A stretch of 64,000 bases of DNA from JABWBH01 sp964526695 (GTDB lineage Bacteria; Planctomycetota; Phycisphaerae; UBA1845). Positions within the stretch are counted from its first letter, which is position 1, and each line of letters begins with the position of its first letter. Positions 18,510 through 27,596 of this stretch are shown in pieces. The notes under the pieces are model-generated. The model searched no databases and had not been told where the DNA came from. It saw only the letters and a program-made list of their open reading frames with translations. The translations under genes and the position numbers were made by a program. The stretch spans positions 1 to 64,000 of the forward strand of contig CAZGJA010000040.1 in the NCBI GenBank assembly GCA_964526695.1, given 5' to 3'.

Positions 18510-19733
18510 ATGAAGCCACGTCATCTCCTCGCCGCGGCGCCCGCCCTGCTTCTGGCCGCATGTAATGCCGACCTCAATTCAGACCCCAGTGGATTGTTCG
18601 AACCGTTCTCCGACGCGATGAACAACATCGAGCGCCGCATCCAGCAGGGGCTTGCCGATCCGCTCGACAGCGATCCCTACCCGCTGCTCATCGGCGGCGA
18701 CGATGTTCGCGTCCTCTACGCCACCAACCTCGGCGACATTCGACTGAACTACAAAGGGAATACCAACGACATCGTCCTGCCCGGCTTCATCGGCCCCAGC
18801 AACCTGTATGAGCATCGCAACGGACGGCGAGAACTCATCCGCCCCTTGATACCCTCCGGCGCGTTTGGAGAATTGACCACTGACGGTGACTGGATTGCGT
18901 ACACTTGGGATACGGACTTGGAAGCCGCGTATTCGCCTCTGCAGGTGATCGTAGGGCGGATCGGATCGATCCTCGACGATACGACGGTTTTCGAGGAAGA
19001 CATGTCAGCGCCCACGTATGAGCAGCTCATGCCGAATTCGCTCGTGCTCACCGAGAACCGTCTGGCCTATCTCTTCGCGCGACTACGCTACGGCTCGAAT
19101 TCGGAGAGCAGCGACAGCGAATGGATCCTCAGGATCCTCGTCCTCGAACCAGATGTCGGCTGGCGAAGCGACGAGGAACTGGTCCTGGACTGGTTCACGC
19201 TCCATTTCCAGCTCCGAGGAGATACCCTGGCTTATGTCAGTGTGAATAGCGTGAATAATGAGCTTGGCGCGTTCCGTATCACCCTCCACAACTTGGACTC
19301 CGGGGAGAGCCGGGTGATCCAGGAGAGCGTCCGAAACCAATGGTCTGAGGATGTCCCGCTCTACCTGACGCTGAACGCCCTCGTTTGGAGCGAACCCACA
19401 TCCGGCGGCTTGTCGCGCGTCACGCGTTACGACCTTCCGAGCGACGAAGTGCGCGTCTGGTCTGACTCCGTCGTGGGAGTACTGACAGGCGCCACGGACG
19501 AGTTTTTCATCACCGAAGAGTTCGTTGAGAACTTCCCAGACGAAGCCAATCGCATCGTCGTTCGCCGCTACAACGCGGAGGGCGTCGTCACCAAGCTCGC
19601 CGATTTCCGCGCCGACGGCCTCGCCGGGCAGTCGCGCATCCTCGGCAACCGCGCCGCGTGGGTGAACCCGGACCGCGAAATCGTCCTCGCCCCGCTCGCC
19701 GGCGGCGATCGAAAGCAGTTCAAGCCGTTCTGA
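18510..19733 (+). CDS. Lipoprotein, possible TolB-like beta-propeller
   Basis: 407 residues. MKPRHLLAAAPALLLAACNAD is a lipoprotein signal with lipobox LLAAC (Cys18). The body shows repeated strand pairs of the form 'GDWIAYTWDT', 'ENRLAYLFARLRYG', 'GDTLAYVSVN', 'LNALVWSEPTSGGLSRVTRYDL' and 'GNRAAWVNPDREIVLAPLAGG'. This resembles TolB/WD40-like propellers, in which each blade reports state or binds partners. I do not recognise a named family. The start is secure: GGAGG at 18498-18502, 7 bases before the ATG. The upstream in-frame stretch from 18309 is repeat-derived. A 25-bp degenerate tandem repeat begins inside the last codons. Confidence 0.7.
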   Translation: MKPRHLLAAAPALLLAACNADLNSDPSGLFEPFSDAMNNIERRIQQGLADPLDSDPYPLLIGGDDVRVLYATNLGDIRLNYKGNTNDIVLPGFIGPSNLYEHRNGRRELIRPLIPSGAFGELTTDGDWIAYTWDTDLEAAYSPLQVIVGRIGSILDDTTVFEEDMSAPTYEQLMPNSLVLTENRLAYLFARLRYGSNSESSDSEWILRILVLEPDVGWRSDEELVLDWFTLHFQLRGDTLAYVSVNSVNNELGAFRITLHNLDSGESRVIQESVRNQWSEDVPLYLTLNALVWSEPTSGGLSRVTRYDLPSDEVRVWSDSVVGVLTGATDEFFITEEFVENFPDEANRIVVRRYNAEGVVTKLADFRADGLAGQSRILGNRAAWVNPDREIVLAPLAGGDRKQFKPF

Positions 19734-19817
19734 CCTGAGTCGATGCAAGTTCTTCCAGTCTGGATCGATTCAAGTCGTTCTGATCCGGGTCATTTCGAGC
19801 CGTTCAGATGTGAGTCA
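19718..19817 (+). repeat. 25-bp degenerate tandem repeat, four units, overlapping a stop codon
   Basis: Units GTTCAAGCCGTTCTGACCTG.., ATGCAAGTTCTTCCAGTCTG.., ATTCAAGTCGTTCTGATCCG.. and TTTCGAGCCGTTCAGATGTG.. The first codes FKPF-stop of the lipoprotein gene; the next three are non-coding copies. Confidence 0.75.
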
Positions 19818-19849
19818 ACCTCGCCGGTCGTCCCTGCGGGCGCCGGTTC

Positions 19850-20117
19850 CTTTCCTCCCCATTCGAGGGAGGGGGCTGCGGGGGGTGTGCGCCACAACCG
19901 CGCCGAGTTGCAGCTCGCATGCATCCTCAAACTGATCCAGCGCTCATTCGCCGCGGAAGAACCCCACTCTCGGCCTCCCCCTGAGAGGGGGAGGGTTTCT
20001 CAACCGCCCTCCCTCCCTGGGAGGGGAGAGCGGCAGGGTTACGCACCCGCACCTCTCGGTCCCGAATGTACGACGAGAGTGGCGCGGCTTGGCGCGCTCG
20101 CCAGGCCGTCCCACCCG
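19850..20117. repeat. CCTCCC...GGGAGGGG repeats (family D) and an A-element relic
   Basis: TCCCCATTCGAGGGAGGGGG at about 19855-19875, a longer copy with CCCTCCCTCCCTGGGAGGGG near 20003-20028, and a degenerate right arm of the GTGCCACCC element (GGCGCGCTCGCCAGGCCGTC) at 20077-20117. Other family D copies lie at 31268-31312 and 47128-47172. Confidence 0.65.
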
Positions 20118-20195
20118 CCTGCCTCCCCGGGCAGGTTCGGCGCTGGGATCCCGTCGCGCCCCCGGGCGCTGGAAAATCGACCGAGGCCGGCGCAT

Positions 20196-20224
20196 TTCCC
20201 AGACCCGCGGGAGCTGGGTACAAT
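20196..20224 (+). promoter_or_regulatory. Likely sigma-70 promoter of the 20.4-26.7 kb operon
   Basis: TTCCCA, 17-base spacer, TACAAT at 20219-20224. Four of six and five of six matches to the consensus. The leader to the GTG at 20410 would be about 180 bases. Confidence 0.5.
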
Positions 20225-20409
20225 CATGCGCCCGCTTCCCACCGCGGGCGGGATCGCCGGCGCGCATCGGGGTGGCTTTGCATCCACGGGATGCGCCGGT
20301 TGCCGCCGGGTTCACGGCGCGGCTCGACCGGTCGAGGCGAGCGCGGACTGGCGAACGCGCGGGAACGGGATTGCGACGGGAACGCAGACACTTAAACCGG
20401 GGGATCGTC

Positions 20410-23382
20410 GTGAGAACATCAACGTATCGCCGCGCCCTGCTGGGTCTGGCGGCTTGCGCCCTTGGACTGCTCGGCATCAATGCGATGGCGGGACCGAACC
20501 TCGTGGCCGTCGGCTTCTTCGACCTCGCACCCAAGCTGGCCGTGAACCGGTACAGCCTGACGGACCCGAAGACGGTCATCCTCGAGTTCGAGGGCGAGCA
20601 CAACTTCGGGCGGATTTACGTCCAATCGAACTCACCGCGGTCGGTGGTGAAGCGCGACCTTCGTGCGTACTACTCGGGAGCGCGGGGCGGCGCGCCGGGG
20701 TACATGGTGTTCGACCGATCGGGGGCACAAAACCTCGAATCGCCCCGCATCTGGATCGAGTTCGACCTGAAAGGCGAGATTCGTCCGGGGCGCACGTACG
20801 AGTACGAGTGCGAGATGGGCGGCGAGAACGACATCGACGGCGGCATCCCCGCGATCATGCCGGCGTTCTGGGCGGACGGAAAGTCCTACGGCGTGCAGGT
20901 CACGCTCACGGAACCGGTCATCACCGGGGAGAAGATCGTTCGAACACGGTTTACCCGCGGCACGGTGACGATTCCGCAGTTCGAGCGCATGACCTCCGGC
21001 GCGTCCATCATCGTCAAGCTCCCCGACAACTTCGGCAGCCGCTTCGGCGTCCAGCGCATGACGTTCCGCGAGATTGACGAGGAACTTAAGGCCGGTCTTG
21101 ATCCGGAGATGCCCTCGCCCATCCGCTACATCGAAATCAAAACGCCGGTGGAGGGGCAGATCTTCGACGCGCTGCAGAAGGAGCGGGAGTTCTTCCTCGA
21201 CGGCCTGAAGAACAATCCCGACCACTTCCTGGACCTCGGCGACCGCGAGCAATCGATCGCGCTGACGGCGACGGTGGTCAGCGCCTTGGGCGAGCTGGGC
21301 GACCCCAAGCTCGAGGATCCGATGCGCAAGGCCATCGACTGGCTGGTGGAGCAGGTTCCGGAGCAGGGTCAGTTCTTCAGGCCGACCACCATCGCCGCCC
21401 GGTTGCACACGGTGTCGCGATTCGGCGGCGTAGAAAAGTACCGCAAGCACATTACCCGCGACATGGACTACCTCGTGCGAGCGCAGTACGACACTGGCGG
21501 CTGGTCAAGCGTGAGTTGGACCACACAGTCGGAAGCCGCGGCGAACACCTCGCCTGACCACAATTCGACGTTCTCGGTCATGTGGGCGCTGCGCGAATCG
21601 ACGTTCGCCGGCGTGGAAGCCCCCAGCAAAGTGTGGCGGAACGCCACGCAGTATTGGACGACGGCCCAGTCCGACCTGCGCAGCGGCGGATTCCGCCACA
21701 AGCTTGAGCAATACGGCGGGTTGAGCGAAAACGTCTCCGACGAGTACACGGCGATGGGGCTGACCGGCTTGATGCTCTCCTTGGAAATGGCCTCCGGACC
21801 CGGTTCGCGGGACTGCAAGCAGTTCCTGGCGCACAAGCCGGTGCTGAAAGGCATCGAGGCGGCGGCGCGATGGCTGGATGAGCGTTACGGCGACGAATAC
21901 GCTGGGCAGCTCATGCAGGAGCTCGACCGTGCTCAACCGCTTGAGCCGTTCAATCGACTGTGGTTCTTTCAGGCATTGCGGGCGGTCTCGGGCGTTCCGC
22001 GATTTAACGACAGAGATTATTTCCGCCTGGAAGCGGAGAAAATGTTCGACCCGCAGCGCGGGCTTTATGACTTCGGTTCCGGCCAATTTGTCGGCGGGGC
22101 GCCGGGGACCGCTGTTTGCATGGAGGCCTTCTCGATGGGCGCCTCCCCCACCGTGCTGCAGCGCCTTGTCGTCGGCGAAGGGCCTGAGGCCCGCGCCTAC
22201 GAGCACAGTTGGGACGCCCAGCACGCGACGCGCTACATGATGGCGCAGCGCAAGCGCCCGCTGAACTGGCGGCGCTCCTCCATCGACCAGGACGTCCATG
22301 ACTGGCTGGAAGTGCCCATGATGTTCCTCAACGTCGCCGGCGAGTGGAAGCCCACCAAGGAGGAGCTGGCCAAGCTCCGCGAATACGCCTTCAACGGCGG
22401 CACCATCCTGGTCAACATCGTGGCCACGCAGGAGGCGAAACGCGACGCCGTGACCTCCGCGCTGCGCGAGGCGTTCCCTGAATACGAGCTGCGCGCCATG
22501 CCCGCGGACCACCCGGCACTTTCGATCCGCGAGAAAATCGAAAAGCCGGTCGCGGCGAAGTTGCTCGGCAACGGCATCCGCGATTTCCTGTTCCTGGCCG
22601 ACAAGGAGGACAGCGCCGACTGGTCGTGCGACTTCCACACCTACCGCACGAAGAAGGACCAGTCGGCCGACAAGTTCTCCTTCGTCAACAACCTGTTGGA
22701 CTACACGCTGGACGGCGCGCCCTTCCGCACGTCGTTCGACGGCACGACCCTTCCGCGCGGCTCGGCGCCGATGCGCGAGTTCCGCGTCGCCACCCTGGAA
22801 ATCGGCGGCGACAAGGCGGTGTACCCTGACCTGCTCAAGACGCTGGACCAGGCCATGACCGGCAACTACCGCACGCACGTCGTCAGCGCCGGCTCCGGCG
22901 AGGCGCCGCTGCTGTGGGTCATGGTGACCGGCGAAAAGCCGCTGACGGCCGAGCAGAAGCAGCGCATCCTCGGGCACATACAGTCCGGCGGCTACCTGCT
23001 GGTGGACGTGGTCAGCGGCAACGCGAAATGGGGCGAGGCGGCATTGGCGGCGATCCGAAACCTCTCGACGGACATCAGCGCCCGCCCGATGCGCACGCAG
23101 CACCCGACCTACACCGGCAAGATTCCCGGCACGCAGGGCTTCGACTCCCGCGGCGGACCGCTCCGCAAGGCGCTGACCAGCGAGTTGATCGAGCGGGGGC
23201 GCAACGAATTCTCAGTCCTCTACCTCAAGGGCGCGGAGTTCGGCGTGTTCAGCCACTATGATCTGTCGAGCGGGCTGACCTACAATCAGTTCCCCGGCTG
23301 CCGCGGGCTGCTGCCGGACGAGGCGCGCGAGCTGGTCATGAACGGCGTGCTGGCGGCCATGCAGCATGAAAAGCAGAAGTAG
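20410..23382 (+). CDS. Exported DUF4159-domain protein with terpenoid-cyclase-like toroid
   Basis: 990 residues. The signal peptide TYRRALLGLAACALGLLGIN ends near AMAG. An N-terminal strand-rich domain (30-260) is followed by an alpha/alpha toroid of the squalene-cyclase/prenyltransferase-repeat type (about 270-560), with YLVRAQYDTGGWSSVSWTT and GVEKYRKHITRDMDYL. The C-terminal 350 residues are DUF4159, whose 'GGYLLVDVVSGN' and 'GGTILVNIVATQ' blocks resemble a ThuA/glutamine-amidotransferase-like alpha/beta fold; here there appear to be two such blocks. The GTG at 20410 was chosen because it gives a clean signal peptide. The next two genes, also exported, follow in the same direction. Role unknown, likely cell envelope or periplasm. 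Confidence 0.8.
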   Translation: MRTSTYRRALLGLAACALGLLGINAMAGPNLVAVGFFDLAPKLAVNRYSLTDPKTVILEFEGEHNFGRIYVQSNSPRSVVKRDLRAYYSGARGGAPGYMVFDRSGAQNLESPRIWIEFDLKGEIRPGRTYEYECEMGGENDIDGGIPAIMPAFWADGKSYGVQVTLTEPVITGEKIVRTRFTRGTVTIPQFERMTSGASIIVKLPDNFGSRFGVQRMTFREIDEELKAGLDPEMPSPIRYIEIKTPVEGQIFDALQKEREFFLDGLKNNPDHFLDLGDREQSIALTATVVSALGELGDPKLEDPMRKAIDWLVEQVPEQGQFFRPTTIAARLHTVSRFGGVEKYRKHITRDMDYLVRAQYDTGGWSSVSWTTQSEAAANTSPDHNSTFSVMWALRESTFAGVEAPSKVWRNATQYWTTAQSDLRSGGFRHKLEQYGGLSENVSDEYTAMGLTGLMLSLEMASGPGSRDCKQFLAHKPVLKGIEAAARWLDERYGDEYAGQLMQELDRAQPLEPFNRLWFFQALRAVSGVPRFNDRDYFRLEAEKMFDPQRGLYDFGSGQFVGGAPGTAVCMEAFSMGASPTVLQRLVVGEGPEARAYEHSWDAQHATRYMMAQRKRPLNWRRSSIDQDVHDWLEVPMMFLNVAGEWKPTKEELAKLREYAFNGGTILVNIVATQEAKRDAVTSALREAFPEYELRAMPADHPALSIREKIEKPVAAKLLGNGIRDFLFLADKEDSADWSCDFHTYRTKKDQSADKFSFVNNLLDYTLDGAPFRTSFDGTTLPRGSAPMREFRVATLEIGGDKAVYPDLLKTLDQAMTGNYRTHVVSAGSGEAPLLWVMVTGEKPLTAEQKQRILGHIQSGGYLLVDVVSGNAKWGEAALAAIRNLSTDISARPMRTQHPTYTGKIPGTQGFDSRGGPLRKALTSELIERGRNEFSVLYLKGAEFGVFSHYDLSSGLTYNQFPGCRGLLPDEARELVMNGVLAAMQHEKQK

Positions 23383-23399
23383 TGTACTGCCTCTCTGAA

Positions 23400-23520
23400 A
23401 CAGCAACGTATGCGAAACGGACGGGGGCGGGCCTCTAGCCCGCCGGCGGGCGAGGACGCCCGCCCCCCAACCCCGTCCCCCCAAGATTGAACGCTGTGAA
23501 ATTTGCGAGGCGTTACAGTA
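23400..23520 (-). repeat. G/C-rich repeat (family C), inverted copy
   Basis: GGGGGCGGGCCTCTAGCCCG, then GCGAGGACGCCCGCCCCCC, AAGATTGAACGCTGTGAAAT and TTGCGAGG. It matches 5857-6045 in reverse orientation. It lies between the first two genes of the 20.4 kb operon. Confidence 0.8.
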
Positions 23521-23541
23521 GTTTGGAACGGAAACGAACGC

Positions 23542-24738
23542 ATGAGCATAGCGAAGATGACAAGACGGCTGCCGGGCGTGGCGCTCGGCGCCCTGCTGGC
23601 GGCGGCTTCGGGCGCATGGGGCGCGACGATCGTTCTGAAGGACGGCTCGATCGTGGAGGGCGTGATCCTCAAGGAGAAGGAGACCTCCACCACGATCCGC
23701 GTCCGCACGCCGTTCGACGAGCGCCTCATCAACCGCAAGGACATCGACAAGATCTTCGACGAGGAGGCCGTGGACCAGACCGGCCTGAGCAAGTTCGAGG
23801 AGCTGCCCGAGAAGGTCCGGTCGCTGCTCAACGCCCGGGCGGACTACCGGATGGGCAACTACCAGCGGGTCATCGACCGCCTTCAACCCTTCGCCGAGAA
23901 GGAGACGATGGCGGGGCTAAAATCGGCGATGCTCTGGCCGATCATCGAGGCCAAGGAGCGCGCCGCCCAGTGGGACGAAGTGCGGAAGATGCTGGAGGAG
24001 CGCGAGAAGAACGGCACACCGGAAGACAAGCACCGCGCGCGGGCGCACCTCGACATCCTCGACGACAACAAGGAATGGGACTACAGCCTGCGCCGCGTGG
24101 ACAAGGCCTGGGCGAGGAACTTTCTGCCCGTCGAGATGCGCGCCGACGCTCAGGATCCCAACGCGCTGGCGCGGCAGGACATGATGGCCAAGGCGCTGGA
24201 GGAGTATTGCAGCCAGCTCGTGCGCGACGAGAAGTCCGGCGTCGCCACGGTGCGTGAGCGCATGGACTTCCGCAAGACCGTCGAGGAGGTGCGCAAGCTC
24301 CCCAAGGGCGTGCGATCGCAGGACGTGCTGGAGCGCATGCCGTATTTCGAGGAACTGAGACGTGCGGAAACCTCGATCCACAAGGCGCAGGCCATCCTGC
24401 CGGGTTATGCCGACGCCTTCCAGCTTGACCTCATCCGCGCCGAGGGCGAGCAACTGTTCCGCGCCCTCGATACGCTCCTCGGCGAGGCGATCCAGACCAG
24501 CCCGCTGAACATCCCCCTGCCCAAGACGCCCGACGCGGCCGCCCGCCAGCAGTGGCAGCAGGCCTGCGACGACTGGCTGGCCAAAACCGACCCGGCCGAA
24601 AAAGTCGGCGATTACTTCCTTGACAAGCTGAACGCGTACCCGAAGGAAATGCGCATGGAGTGGCACATGATCCGGGACGTTCAGGATCGGTTGATTGAGA
24701 TGCGCGAATCCGTGCGCCGGCAGCGGCGCACGCGCTAG
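23542..24738 (+). CDS. Exported protein with KDG..VEG (SH3-like) N-terminal domain
   Basis: 398 residues. Signal peptide (LGALLAAASGAWGA), then residues 30-75 with IVLKDGSIVEGVILKEKE and INRKDIDKIF. This KDG-x-VEG-x-[IL] pattern followed by a 'R.DI..I' strand is common in planctomycete exported proteins and looks like a small SH3/Sm-like barrel. The remainder is helical and may include degenerate tetratricopeptide units (NYQRVIDRLQPFAEKETM, AARQQWQQACDDWLAK). The ATG at 23542 follows the repeat at 23400-23520; the longer reading from 23503 begins inside that repeat and is rejected. Only 29 bases separate it from the next gene. Function unknown. Confidence 0.7.
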   Translation: MSIAKMTRRLPGVALGALLAAASGAWGATIVLKDGSIVEGVILKEKETSTTIRVRTPFDERLINRKDIDKIFDEEAVDQTGLSKFEELPEKVRSLLNARADYRMGNYQRVIDRLQPFAEKETMAGLKSAMLWPIIEAKERAAQWDEVRKMLEEREKNGTPEDKHRARAHLDILDDNKEWDYSLRRVDKAWARNFLPVEMRADAQDPNALARQDMMAKALEEYCSQLVRDEKSGVATVRERMDFRKTVEEVRKLPKGVRSQDVLERMPYFEELRRAETSIHKAQAILPGYADAFQLDLIRAEGEQLFRALDTLLGEAIQTSPLNIPLPKTPDAAARQQWQQACDDWLAKTDPAEKVGDYFLDKLNAYPKEMRMEWHMIRDVQDRLIEMRESVRRQRRTR

Positions 24739-24767
24739 AGGCTGCAACGAGTTTGGGAGAGACGCTC

Positions 24768-26657
24768 ATGAACCATCACCGTACAAAGCTGCCAGCGGCA
24801 CTGGCCTTGCTCGCGGTCGCCTTCGGCGCGGCCTCGCCGGTCCGCGCGTCGGACCTGGACAAGGCGCGTGAATTGATCGCCAAGGAGCTTTGGACCGAAG
24901 CCATCGAGCCGCTCAAGAAGGAGATCGAGTCCAACCCCGGCAATGAGCAGGCCTACATGCTGCTCATCGAGGCGTGCGATCGGGGCAACCGGCCGGACGA
25001 GGCGATCGACACGTGCCGGCGGCTCTTGAGCATATCGCACAACGAGGAGCGTCGCTCGGCGGCGCGTTTCACGCTGGTGAAGCTCACGCGTGGGCAGCTT
25101 GAGGAAAAAGTCCACAGCGTCACGGGAAAGACGGAACTCGCGGACAACATGCGGATCAAGCTGCCGCCCATCGACGACGACCAGTGGAAGCGGCTTGAAG
25201 TCGTCGAAGACGCCACGTATCGGCCCAACTTCGAGCTGCAGGAGAACGTGCCGCCGTTCGAGTGGGACACACAGCACTTCCGCGTATTCGCCTGCAACGA
25301 AGAGCTTGCCAAGCTCGTCGCTGAAAACTCGGAAGCGTATCTGGATTTCATGACCAAGCGCCTTTTCGGCGGGCGCGAGTGGTCCTTCCGGCTGCCCATC
25401 ATGGTGTACAAGGACGAGGCCGACTACATCAGCGTTGGCGGCGCTCCGCAAGGATCGCACGGCGTCACCAGCGGCGACTTCCTCGGACGCTCCCGGTGGG
25501 TCAAGATCTTCCAGCTCATCGAGCTGCGCGCCCCAGACAAGAGCACGCGGATCACCGTGTACAAGTACGCCATCGACAGCATCCTCTACCACGAACTGAC
25601 CCACGCGATGCTCAACGAGTTCTTCGGCAACGAGACGCCCCAGTGGCTGCACGAAGCCGTCGCCGGCCGGCTCGAGCAGACGCGCGACCATTACGGCGAG
25701 GCCGCACGCCTCGCCCGGGCCGTGGTCGCCGGCGAGCATTTCCGCCTGCGCGACCTGTTCGATCAGGAGGGCTACCCGGCGCGCATCTCGCTCTTCTACG
25801 AAAGCGCGGCCATCATCGTGCTGTTCCTCTTCGAGGCGGGCGACGAGGCCATGTACACGTTCCTCAGCGAGCTTGCGAAGTACCCGCGCAACGAGCGCCA
25901 CGACGCGGCCTGCGCGGCGGTGTTCGGCCTCCCGCGCGAGAAGGCGGTTGAGGAATTCGAGAAACGCTGGGTGCAGTGGATGACCCGGCGCTACGTTAAG
26001 GATCTGGAGCCTGACGAGAGCGAAAAACCAGCCATCCCCGTGCAGGAAAGCTCCGACGCCGTGTTTCAGCCGGCGGTCAACGAGCTGGCCGCATTTCAGG
26101 CGATCTCCACCTGGCGCGACGTGGACCTTGGCTCGCTCAACGGTTTCGTCGGCATCGGCGGATCGAAGGAGGACTGGTCGTCGTCCGGCGGCCGGCTGGT
26201 ATGCAAAGTGCCGAAAGGTGAGTCCAGCTTTCTCGGCATTCGCATGAAGGAGCTTAGCCCGCTGGTGGTCGAGTGCGAAGTCCGGTGGACCGGCGACCCG
26301 GCGGAGGGCAGCGGCTGGATGGGCTTCAACCAGTTCAACGCCGACAAGCTTGACACCAAAGTCAACGTCCTCGCGCGGCTGCAGGATTCAAGCCCGCACA
26401 CCCTGTACTGCATGTTGGCCGACGACCTGGCCCTTTACATGGACGGCAAGCTCATTTCGCGCGAGTCCGCCTTCATCCCCACGCGGGACAGCCGCGACAT
26501 CGACTTCCCGCTGGCGCTAATGACGCAAAGCCAGATCGAGATCACCAAGCTGCGCGTGGCCCACATCGACAAGTTCCCCGGCGCGCCTCCGCCCGTGCCC
26601 GAGGGTACGCAGTCGCCGGAAGGCCAGCAGCCGACCCCGGAAGGCGGCCATCCCTGA
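24768..26657 (+). CDS. Exported gluzincin (peptidase MA-like) with TPR and lectin-like C-terminal domain
   Basis: 629 residues. Signal peptide ends near VRA-SD. Residues 25-110 are TPR-like (ARELIAKELWTEAIEPLKKE, EAIDTCRRLL). The catalytic part (about 150-420) has HELTHAMLNEF (zinc His residues and Glu) followed 14 residues on by HEAVAGRLEQ, giving the HExxH...E pattern of gluzincins of the peptidase MA/DUF1570-like type. The last 170 residues (WRDVDLGSLNGFVGIGG onward, with SFLGIRMKEL and LYMDGKLI) form a concanavalin-like or 3-keto-disaccharide hydrolase-like jelly roll, probably carbohydrate binding. GGAG lies 8 bases before the ATG. It is the last gene of a three-gene exported set. Confidence 0.85.
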   Translation: MNHHRTKLPAALALLAVAFGAASPVRASDLDKARELIAKELWTEAIEPLKKEIESNPGNEQAYMLLIEACDRGNRPDEAIDTCRRLLSISHNEERRSAARFTLVKLTRGQLEEKVHSVTGKTELADNMRIKLPPIDDDQWKRLEVVEDATYRPNFELQENVPPFEWDTQHFRVFACNEELAKLVAENSEAYLDFMTKRLFGGREWSFRLPIMVYKDEADYISVGGAPQGSHGVTSGDFLGRSRWVKIFQLIELRAPDKSTRITVYKYAIDSILYHELTHAMLNEFFGNETPQWLHEAVAGRLEQTRDHYGEAARLARAVVAGEHFRLRDLFDQEGYPARISLFYESAAIIVLFLFEAGDEAMYTFLSELAKYPRNERHDAACAAVFGLPREKAVEEFEKRWVQWMTRRYVKDLEPDESEKPAIPVQESSDAVFQPAVNELAAFQAISTWRDVDLGSLNGFVGIGGSKEDWSSSGGRLVCKVPKGESSFLGIRMKELSPLVVECEVRWTGDPAEGSGWMGFNQFNADKLDTKVNVLARLQDSSPHTLYCMLADDLALYMDGKLISRESAFIPTRDSRDIDFPLALMTQSQIEITKLRVAHIDKFPGAPPPVPEGTQSPEGQQPTPEGGHP

Positions 26658-26710
26658 TCCGTTGGGTCGGGGTTCGGGGTGATCGGGCAAGAAGCGTAAT
26701 CGTGCAAGGC

Positions 26711-26750
26711 ACGAGGCGCGATCGGAGTAACCGATCGCGCCTCGTACTGT
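26711..26750. terminator. Bidirectional hairpin terminator
   Basis: A perfect 15-bp stem, 26711-26725 with 26731-26745, and a 5-base loop, followed by ACTGTTT. It sits between the convergent genes ending at 26657 and 26908. The T-tract is short, so the efficiency is uncertain. Confidence 0.65.
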
Positions 26751-26780
26751 TTCCGACGTTTGTCCGGCGTAAGACCGACC

Positions 26781-26870
26781 GGGTGGCACGGTCTGGCGTA
26801 CTCGCCAGGCCGTGGTGGTTGAAGAGCGAGCGCGCATTCCCATGACCGCCTGCGCGGGAATGACGGATCC
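26781..26870 (-). repeat. Right arm of the A-element and a family N palindrome
   Basis: GGGTGGCACGGTCTGGCGTA at 26781-26800 is the reverse of the 98-bp element's right end. GACCGCCTGCGCGGGAATGA at 26845-26864 is the family N palindrome. Confidence 0.75.
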
Positions 26871-26907
26871 CATTCCCGGTTTCAAGTTCCATCGCGTGCC
26901 GCCGGCC

Positions 26908-27366
26908 CTACAGCCCGCAGTCCACGATGATCGGGCGGAAGCAGTTGGGCGGATCGAGAACTTCGCAAAACTGCTGCCCGACGCGATTCTCCAGCACCAG
27001 CTTCGCAAGCCGCCCATTGAACGGCACGCAGAACGGCTGACCGTTCACGCCGATCAGCACGTTCTTCTGCGGACCGGGACCGGGATCCGGCGGAACGAGC
27101 TTGACCTTGACGATCAGCAGCCCGATGACCCGCAGCCTGCACCGAGCCTTGAATCGCAGCAGCTCCTCGCAGGGCGGAATGCCCGGGCAGCCCTGCGGCG
27201 ACCGGTCGCCCCCAACCGCCGCCGCATCCAGCGCCGATGCAGGCTCGCCCCCACCGCCGCCGCGTGGCGGATCCCAACTCATGCACGAGCCGTACGAGCG
27301 CACGCCCACGCAAACGATGACGACGGACAATCCGGCGATGACGCGCAGTTTCCACGAGGTGGTCAT
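26908..27366 (-). CDS. Small exported protein, nearly a free-standing copy of the C-terminal Cys module
   Basis: 152 residues. N-terminal hydrophobic segment (VIAGLSVVIVCVGV) looks like a signal peptide or anchor. A Gly-rich linker (GGGGG) follows, then from residue 66 CEELLRFKARCR and continuing to VLIGVNGQPFCV, NGRLAKLVL, DPPNCF and IIVDCG at the end. The layout resembles the C-terminal modules of the genes at 39605 and 62149 (see findings), so this protein would be little more than signal, linker and module. GGGAGGAA lies before the ATG at 27366. A TATAAT box lies at 27426-27431 on this strand. Function unknown. Confidence 0.6.
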   Translation of the reverse strand: MTTSWKLRVIAGLSVVIVCVGVRSYGSCMSWDPPRGGGGGEPASALDAAAVGGDRSPQGCPGIPPCEELLRFKARCRLRVIGLLIVKVKLVPPDPGPGPQKNVLIGVNGQPFCVPFNGRLAKLVLENRVGQQFCEVLDPPNCFRPIIVDCGL

Positions 27367-27425
27367 GGCATTCCTCCCGGCCGACAAGGGGTGCTCGACT
27401 CCCGACAACCCGAACGCTGACCCCT

Positions 27426-27454
27426 ATTATACCCTTGAGTCGTGAATCCACGAA
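27426..27454 (-). promoter_or_regulatory. Possible promoter for the 26908-27366 gene
   Basis: TATAAT on the minus strand (27426-27431) with TTCGTG (27449-27454) 17 bases upstream; leader about 55 bases. The -10 is perfect, the -35 weak. Confidence 0.45.
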
Positions 27455-27514
27455 CCCGCTTTCCCGCCGGTGCAACCCCGAATCCCCAGCCGCCGCAGGC
27501 CAAGGGCCACGCTC

Positions 27515-27596
27515 GTCATTCCCGCGCAGGCGGGAATCCAGTTCCGTCATTCCCGCGCAGGCGGGAATCCAGTCGTCGCGGAGCGACGAACTGCCC
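27515..27596 (+). repeat. Tandem family N palindromes abutting a family E half
   Basis: Two direct copies of CATTCCCGCGCAGGCGGGAA followed by TCGTCGCGGAGCGACGAACT (the right half of the repeat found inside ygiQ). Rest of 27367-27987 has no gene; near 27710 is a short palindrome GGGCCATCGGCCC. Confidence 0.8.
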
